Part shown: positions 57,163 through 64,000 of the stretch, piece after piece
Position numbering within the stretch: the stretch's first letter is position 1
How the letters are laid out: every line of letters starts with the position of its first letter
Assembly (NCBI GenBank): GCA_037962975.1
Contig: CM075676.1
Location: 95,922,001 to 95,986,000, forward strand
Source: Clitoria ternatea
Lineage: Eukaryota; Streptophyta; Magnoliopsida; Fabales; Fabaceae
Length of the DNA: 64,000 bases
Direction: 5' to 3'
Notes under the pieces: model-generated
The model's input: only the letters and a program-made list of their open reading frames with translations
The model's database searches: none
What the model was told of the DNA's origin: nothing
Program-made: the position numbers and the translations under genes

Positions 57163-58879
57163 ACATAAAAGTTGTTAAGCTCTTTGATCCATTGTTCGTT
57201 ATATAGAAATGATGATGATTTTAGATTTAAGGTAACTTCTTATAGAGACCCTAATTAAGGTAAAATAAAATTAAGTTATCTAATAAAATTATCCATTACA
57301 GAAGTGGTCTATATGTGAATGTGTAAATCATTTGACGTAGCATGTGGTGAGTTTAGGCACAAGGACTAATTTAATACATTTTTAACTGTTTAGAAATCAA
57401 AACTAATTATTTTAAAGTTGGAAAAGACTAAAACTAAATATGATTCATTCTTGAAATAAAATAGTTTCCTGTGAATTCATTCGTAAACTTGGTAGTAATT
57501 GTTAGATGTATATTTTAAGTTAGTTTTCCTAACTTGTTAACCTTGTTTTGAGCGGTAAAACACCTTATAACTAGTAAGTTTTTCATCCATTCTATAAATA
57601 TCAACCATTTACCTGTAAATTAGCCTCACTATGTGTTTTCGTTGCTTTTTGTAGGAAAATAAGTAAAAAGGCTTAAACAAAGCATGAAAGAAGAGAAAGC
57701 AAGTTATTGTTGGCAACTCGCCTAGGCGAATAAAAAAAATGACCAGCGAATCTAGATGAGCCAAGCTTACCAGCTTATTATCTACTTAGTAATTGGGCCA
57801 TATAGATGGCCCATATACAAAATTTTGAAAAGGTGGAACACAGAGAAAACAAAGCAACAAGATTCTTGAAGGTTTTTACACCATTTCCATATAAGCGCTT
57901 TAATTTCTTCAAGGATCTTTGTAATTTTCATGCTTTGAATCACTTGTAAGTCTTGTACATGATCATATGTGGTTGATTTTCCCTATTTGTTGGGATTAAA
58001 CAACCTTAGTAAGTTTATAAACTTGTAATTACTTTTGTTCCTTTTATGTAATTGATCAAAATTAGTAATTTAATTTCTTCTTCTAATTCATGTTTCAAAT
58101 GAGAGAATAATACATGTATGTGTTTTGATGCTTTCAAACGGATTTAGGATTAAATTACCTATTATCTTCGATTTCTAGGAATAGAATCTAGGACAATAGT
58201 TGTTTTTACTCGTTCCTATTGCAAATCTTGTCGTTAATTATTAGAGAGGTCTTCGGTTAAGGATAAGGTTTAGGATCCATACTCTGAGAGATCAGATTTG
58301 ATGAAAATAAGGTTTATGTAACTTGATTAATTATGTAATTAAACCAAACAATTGCAAGAACATAAATAGAATAGGTATAGTTTGAATATATAACATTTTT
58401 TGTGTTAAGTGTTAACTATAAGCAATCATTCTCAAAGTTTAATACAGTTAAAACTCTTCATCCTAAAAAAACATTTAATGCCAATAAAAATTAGGACTTT
58501 TCTCACAATTTTAATGTAAGTTGACAATTAGATCATAATTTAATACATGAATTCAATATATAACTTAAGGTGCTATTTAATACACAATTTGATTTCACAT
58601 GATAATTTATTTAAATATTTTTTTTGGCTATTTACGTACTTAGATCTATATAATATAAAAGGTATTAAATGTATCTTTAGTTTAGTTTTTATGTCTTTAT
58701 GTCTTAACAAATAATTAATTTTTTAATTCGTTAAAAATATCAATCTTTAATCATCAACTGAAGGATGCTTTTGATATTTAATTAATCTAGGGTTTAGTTA
58801 AAATTATCTTAGGTATATAATTTGAAGACACGCGATAGTTTTTTTTTTTATTTTTTTAAGTTATTTAATTAAAGAATTA

Positions 58880-58963
<84 letters not shown>

Positions 58964-60380
58964 GTGTCGATTGTACAATAAAAAATCAAATATTAAATTA
59001 AGTATTCAAAATCAACTTAAAAAGTACTAATAAAAAGATGAACTTTTAAAAAATAACTATCAAATGCAAGAAATAAATACTTTTTTAATAAAAACTTTAG
59101 GTTTGGATCCATCATGTGTAGAAAATTCCTTAAATAATTAAGTATGATAATTCAATTAGTTTAAGTAATGACTTATTATTTAAATTAACATTTTTTATTC
59201 ATTTTAACAACATGGTATGATGATAATGTTGATAAGGATGAAATGAGTTAAATAACAGTATGTGATGGAGTAACGATAAAACATCATATGTTTGTAACTT
59301 TTTTTTCACTACATATATATTATCTTTTCAAAAAGGGAATGATGGTTCAATTCTTCAACTGCAAAAAGGGGGAACCAACGGTCTTCTTTAGCTTGATTGG
59401 TGCTCTTCTGCCGACTGATTTCGTCTCTTCAAAAAGCAAGATCACTTTCTTTTATTATAATCTAAACTTGAAAAAGGAAAAAAAAGGGGGGAAATGATAT
59501 AAATAGTTGTGGAATAGAAGAGATATACTGAGGGCAAGCACGAAAGTCTACTTGCTTTGAGTACAAGAAGCTACCAAAAAACTTTTTAGAGGAGATGGCC
59601 CTAATTTCTCCCCAGAATTGTGAGTCATTTACTTTTCTATGTGTTTGCTTAAAGTTTGACCTTCATGACATGATTATCCTCTACTTTTTATATACATATA
59701 ATCTTAATAATAAAAAAAAGGGCATGCTCAGGTGGGGTTTGGCTTGCAATATTGTAAAGTGTTATGGGACCTTTTGCCTCATTATATTCCATCAATTAGC
59801 CTTTGTGGGAGACTTTTTCTGTGTCACCTATTAATCATGTAAAATTTTAACTTGTGGGAAATGTGTTCTCTTCTTAATTTTCATAATTAATTGATTATAT
59901 ATTCCTATTAACTGTGATGTAATGGAGAAAACAAATAAACACACACTATTTTGGGAAAGGAAAAATACACATCAATGTTTTCTGTGCCTGTAAGAAATTT
60001 ATTTTTGGCTTTGGGTGGCTGAAAGCACATTATTGATGATAAAAATTTCATTTTTTAATATTTATAACCTTTTTTAATTACTTTTTATTTACTTCTTATA
60101 TACTACCATTACATATACACTGCGTTATCCCATAATGTTTTTTTCTATGGTTTGACAATATAAAAAAGCAGATACAGAGATAATTAATTGCGATGGTTAA
60201 TCACTATAAGAGAAGGTTGTCCAATTATTTATTTGTGATGTTCATATAAAGGGCACTAATTATTTATCATATGAGAAATTCAACATCAACAAGCCATTAG
60301 TATAATTTTAATTAAACAATATTCTAAGGTGGATACAAATCACACAATGACATAATAATTGACATAAACATAACTATTTT
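57163..60380. other. AT-rich sequence, no supported gene
   Basis: Contains CAACTCGCCTAGGCGAAT near 57715, a palindromic word often seen in legume gypsy repeats. Leader-like sequence follows at 57850-57960. The rest is simple intergenic sequence with small frames only. Confidence 0.35.
58881..58963. repeat. ATT trinucleotide microsatellite
   Basis: About 27 uninterrupted ATT units (83 bp). The length and purity suggest it is polymorphic. Confidence 0.97.
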
Positions 60381-60385
60381 AGTTT

Positions 60386-60572
60386 TTATTTGTGTTCATT
60401 GGTAACATCAAGCCCACTAGTCCTTTCATCATGGATAGGTCTACTAACAACATTAACCTTTTTAGGCTCATATCCACCACCACCATTATAACCTCCTCCA
60501 TGTCCTCCACCACCGGCACATAACCCCCTCCATGCCCGCAAGGCCTATCACCACCATCATAACCCCCTCAAC
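60386..60572 (-). pseudogene. Glycine-rich protein remnant
   Basis: The minus strand encodes GGGGHGGGYNGGGGYEPKK, then VNVVSRPIHDERTSGLDV and TNEHK with a TAA at 60386. Upstream the Gly/Tyr/His pattern continues (GGYDGGD, HGGGY) but in another frame, so at least one indel is present. No start codon or signal peptide is found. The side that should carry them ends at the inverted-repeat element beginning near 60590. The pattern resembles plant cell-wall or secreted glycine-rich proteins. It is either a 3' exon whose first exon is lost or farther away, or a pseudogene. Confidence 0.5.
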
Positions 60573-60589
60573 TAATTTTTATCTCTCAA

Positions 60590-61075
60590 CTAGTATTTTA
60601 AATATTTGATTTTGGTTTTCATACTATTCGATTGTCGATATTTGGCCCCTTAACTTTTAGTTGGATGATTTTGATCCTAAAATTATTAGATTAATTGATA
60701 CATTTAGTCCGTGAACCTATTTTTACCTAATTAATAATATTTTTAATCTATAATCATAGTTATTATGTTATAATAGAAAATAATGATTTGTATAAACAAT
60801 AAACATTTTAAAATATTTTATACATGGACACATGCCATAATTTTACTATTCATATTGTATCAATTAGATAAAAAATAGGTAGGATTGTAGGGGCCAAATA
60901 TGTCCACAAATTATATAGTGTAGAGACAAAATATGTAGTTTAAAATTGGAGAACTAAGTATCAACAAATAATTTAATTCATAGGTCAAAATCATACAATT
61001 GAAAGTATGAGAACTAAAATTAAATATTTGATAAAATAAATATTTGATAAAATTAAGGGACAAAATAAGGAGAAC
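60590..61075. repeat. Inverted-repeat (MITE-like) element
   Basis: TTAAATATTTGATTTTGGTTTTCATACT-like sequence at about 60598-60626 is matched in reverse complement at about 61005-61032 (AGTATGAGAACTAAAATT and onward), and TTTGGCCCC near 60644 faces GGGGCCAAA near 60890. No coding sequence. The outer ends and target duplication are not resolved. Confidence 0.5.
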
Positions 61076-61079
61076 AACA

Positions 61080-62384
61080 AGAAAATAATTATATAAATAG
61101 TAAAGTTTCGCGTGTTTTTTTTTTTAAAAAAGTTACAAACTTTTTTGGCAAAGTTTCGTGTACTATGTAACCATTTTAAAATTAAAAATTAAAAATATAA
61201 AAATGTAAATAAAAATATTAGTGTTGTTAAATGTAGTAATAATAACATTGTATCTTTAAATCAGAAAACATGTATTCATCAAGTTATTGTCAATGATAGC
61301 TAATAGGATTAATTTAGGGATTGAAATTTGAATGCTTGGGAGAGGGAGAAGAAGTAAAATGATGGTAAAGAAAAGAAATGTGGGCTTGGCTATAGAGAAG
61401 GGAAAGGAAAGAAGCAAAAAGGTTGAGAAAAGTTTTGTGTTAGGCTGGTGAAGTCACCTAATGTCTTTTCAAATGGAGAAAGTAATTACGGCATCATGCT
61501 TAAGATGTGGATATATATGCTAGAGACAAAACAGCCAAATTTTATATATTGAGAAAATTAATGGATGGGCCAAACCATATACTTCATTGTTGCCCTCAAC
61601 CCTTTGTACTCTTCTTCCCATTTTGACCCAATAAAATTTGCATTCAAAATCAATCGATTAAGGTCCTCAAATTGCATAATATGGACAAAACATTATTAGT
61701 ACAATCTCTCACCCATTATTATTGTCCCTCAACATTATTTTTCTAGTTTCCCTCCCCCGTCCCTACCTATTCAATTCATTATTTTCTGTGCATCTCTCTT
61801 CTTCTTCTTTCTCTCTATTCTAATACTTAATATGTAAAAGCTCGTTCCTTTGGTAGAAATATGTTGGTATATTTCTTGTAAGCCCTACGACAATGTTTTG
61901 CTTGTGAATTAACTTTTATAATGGATGATATACTAGAGTTTCACCAACCTAAAATAATGGACTGTTAATTGTCTAATGATTTAGCTCCATTATTTATAAT
62001 AGTTAATTATTATTGTATAAAATGGTTATATACAGATGTTAGGCAAATGAAAGCGTAGCCAAGTTTTCAATGTTTATAAGCTAACACGAACGGTATATAC
62101 TCGTCTTACGCAGATCCATTTATGTAATGATGAGTTTGGCGAAATTAAGTTTCGATGAGGCCATGCAATCAATGACATAAGCCAATGCTTGATGCTTTTT
62201 ATGACTTGAACTTCTCTAAAGTTTAAACACGCCTCCCGTTTTGGATTCTTTACATACTGACTTTATAGTCAAAACAAAACCCATGAAAAATAATTCTTTC
62301 ACACTATAATGAGTGCAAGAGATAGATTTTTTTTTAAATGTTATAAATGCATTATTGTCAAATCCATAAAACAACTCATAATTA
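61080..62384. other. AT-rich intergenic sequence
   Basis: No gene or RNA recognised. A pyrimidine-rich stretch lies at about 61735-61815. Confidence 0.35.
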
Positions 62385-62392
62385 GGGATAAA

Positions 62393-62886
62393 AATGGGTC
62401 TGATTGCCCGTCAGGAGCTCGTGGCCTAACCCGATTAAAGTCTACATAAGCCAGACTTGTCAGACTAGAAGGTCATGTTTTGGCTTTTAGAAAGGTCTTT
62501 TAAATTAAACAGGTTAGGTCATGAGCTTTTTAAAAAGCCTTTGAAACACAATAGGCCGACTTATTTGATTAGATTAATTATTAATTAGTTATATATAATA
62601 TGTTTATAACATAAAATTATATATATATATATATTATATTTACATTTATGTAATATAAATTAATATTACAAATTTACAATTAAAAAATTAGGAGGGAAGG
62701 GAACACAATTTTTTTAGGTTGTTCTTGGCCTTTTAAAAGTCTCACTATAAACAGACCTATTAAACAAGCAGACCAGGTCAGGCCTTAAAAAAACTTATGA
62801 CAGGCTAATAGACCAGGCTCGGCCTTTGAAAATTTGATATAGGCCAGGCTCAGGCCCCTCCCTGACTTGACCCATTTCCATCCCTA
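62393..62886. mobile_element. hAT-like MITE, 494 bp
   Basis: The terminal inverted repeats are TAGGGATAAAAATGGGTC at 62393 and, in reverse complement from the right end, TAGGGATGGAAATGGGTC. The 8-bp flank CTCATAAT is identical on both sides (62385-62392, 62887-62894). Subterminal AGGCC and GACCAGG words match the element at 25510, so both belong to one family. No transposase. Confidence 0.9.
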
Positions 62887-62894
62887 CTCATAAT

Positions 62895-63513
62895 ACGAGT
62901 TTATGATATTATTTAAAAAAATTAGTTAACCCCTAATAAATTTACAACTCTTTAAACTTGTATAGACTTAACTATATTTGTATGAACTCAAAATTCTATG
63001 CCAAGTGTAGAAGTTTATGAATTGTAACTGATTTTTTCAAAAAAAAATCTCAAAATGAGCGTTTAATATTGAAACCCTAAGTGTCTTTTCATTCTCCGTA
63101 ACTACACGAGAATTTCTATTTTAGTCCATTGTTTCTCGTTCGTTATGTCATTTTTCTCTTCATCTGGTTGTATCTTTGTCAGTGTTTTCTACTTAAGTTA
63201 TTGTCAACTTTATTGGCTCGCGATTTTACCTACTTTAGTAGCTTAAGCTTTTACTCTTATTGGAATTTTGGGCCATTGTATTTTCGTATTTTAACTTGTA
63301 CTAAATATTTTAAAATTTTATTATTTTAAGTTTAGATTTTTTTTAGTACTTTGTGACCTTTTTTGTTAGACATAAAGAGTTATTATTATTTTAGTTAGAG
63401 GTCTGAGTTTGAGTTAACTCCTGAATCGAGTTTACAAAACCTAAACAAGTCAATCTAGACTTCTAAATCTAACAACCTTAGATAAATATAATATATTAAT
63501 TCTTGAACTGGTC
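62895..63513. other. AT-rich intergenic sequence
   Basis: No feature recognised. Confidence 0.3.
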
Positions 63514-64000
63514 TGAACCAGGGTCTATGATTCGGTGTGGGAACCAGCCACAAAAGTTAGTGATTTGAGTGTTTGTACACCGGTACAGTGGGTATCCGGT
63601 ATTATAGTTCGACCTCTCAGTGGGAGAGACTGGTCTTGTTGTCCTGGAGATCCTTCACACCAGAGTTTCACGTTGACAGGGGCGAAAGGTGGTGTCACCT
63701 GTGAAGATTTTCCGACGCTCAAGTTAGTGGAGTGAATGAGAACTCAAAGAACACTTAAGTAATGCAATAGTATGATAAGAGTAAGAACAACGTAACCTTG
63801 TATGTGTAAGAGAATATGCTATTTATAGTTAAACATGGAAAATGAATCGTTGGGTGCAAGTGGGCCCAGAGGCTCTGATGCCGTGTGTAGCGTATCAATC
63901 AGAGTTGTTTAATACCCTATGTACGATCAAGAGTAGTTCAACGATCAGTGTACGATTCTGACACAGGAATGAGGAAGATCCACCTTTTCCGTATATCGCT
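63514..64000 (+). mobile_element. LTR start, cut by the window edge
   Basis: Starts TGAACTGGTCTGAACCAGGG at 63514 and follows the reverse complement of 56446-56200 in order: a CCGGT-rich stretch, ATCCTTCACACC, GGGGCGAAAGGTGGTGTCAC and GACGCTCAAG. It then continues to a TGCTATTTATAG box near 63818. It is a member of the same LTR family as 55269-56446, in the opposite orientation. Whether it is a solo LTR or a full element lies outside the window. Confidence 0.75.

Noticed and set aside
1..64000. tRNA, rRNA or microRNA genes
   Set aside because: No cloverleaf with the conserved T-loop GGTTCRANYCC-type box, rRNA core or convincing miRNA hairpin was noticed. Only transposon hairpins were seen.

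Overview
This window looks like intergenic chromosome sequence from a flowering plant, probably a legume. It is AT-rich, has no long host gene and no bacterial signals, and is built almost entirely of retrotransposons and DNA transposons, many inserted inside one another. The legume assignment is an inference from the style of the repeats: long Ogre-like LTRs, a SIRE-like copia 3' end and arrays of TAATCGATTA. No marker gene is present. All boundaries and motif counts below were read by eye from the sequence. Family names come from recognised motifs, not from a search.

Layout. 1-430 is an LTR-like fragment. From 431 runs a gypsy-like LTR that is split by a 3,250-bp solo LTR (2453-5702, TSD GACAT) carrying 82-bp and ~113-bp internal tandem repeats. 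6501-8095 is a foldback DNA element. 9300-13864 is a gypsy LTR piece followed by the 3' part of a minus-strand copia element: the pol C-terminus, an extra ORF with its own TATA box, a polypurine tract and the 3' LTR. It has two arrays of paired TAATCGATTA palindromes. 14127-18032 is a long LTR-like unit (TSD GACCC).

19036-32902 is a CACTA transposon (TSD AGA). It contains a non-autonomous LTR element (20092-23670, TSD ATGTG), a hAT-like MITE (25510-26124) and a decayed copia element (26454-32738, TSD AGTTC, unusual TA...CA ends). The copia element is itself cut by a 1,262-bp solo LTR (27571-28832, TSD ATTTC). 35660-37575 is a second foldback element.

37938-47556 is a complete but dead Tat-type gypsy element (TSD AGAAA) on the minus strand. 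A plus-strand ORF sits between its pol and 3' LTR, with its own TATA box and an 81-bp intron, and is flanked by 68-bp and 35-bp minisatellites. 53222-57157 is probably a gypsy solo LTR with a smaller solo LTR nested in it (55269-56446, TSD GGAAT). 60386-60572 is a glycine-rich-protein remnant, the only candidate host coding trace. A second hAT-like MITE (62393-62886, TSD CTCATAAT) and the start of another LTR (63514 to the window edge) finish the window.

No autonomous element here appears able to code for its own movement. Catalytic residues of the reverse transcriptase, RNase H or integrase are altered, and in-frame stops and frameshifts are common, many of them C-to-T or G-to-A changes of the kind expected of long-methylated DNA. 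The most unusual structure is the helically spaced TAATCGATTA pair array at 10846-11313 and 13224-13554.
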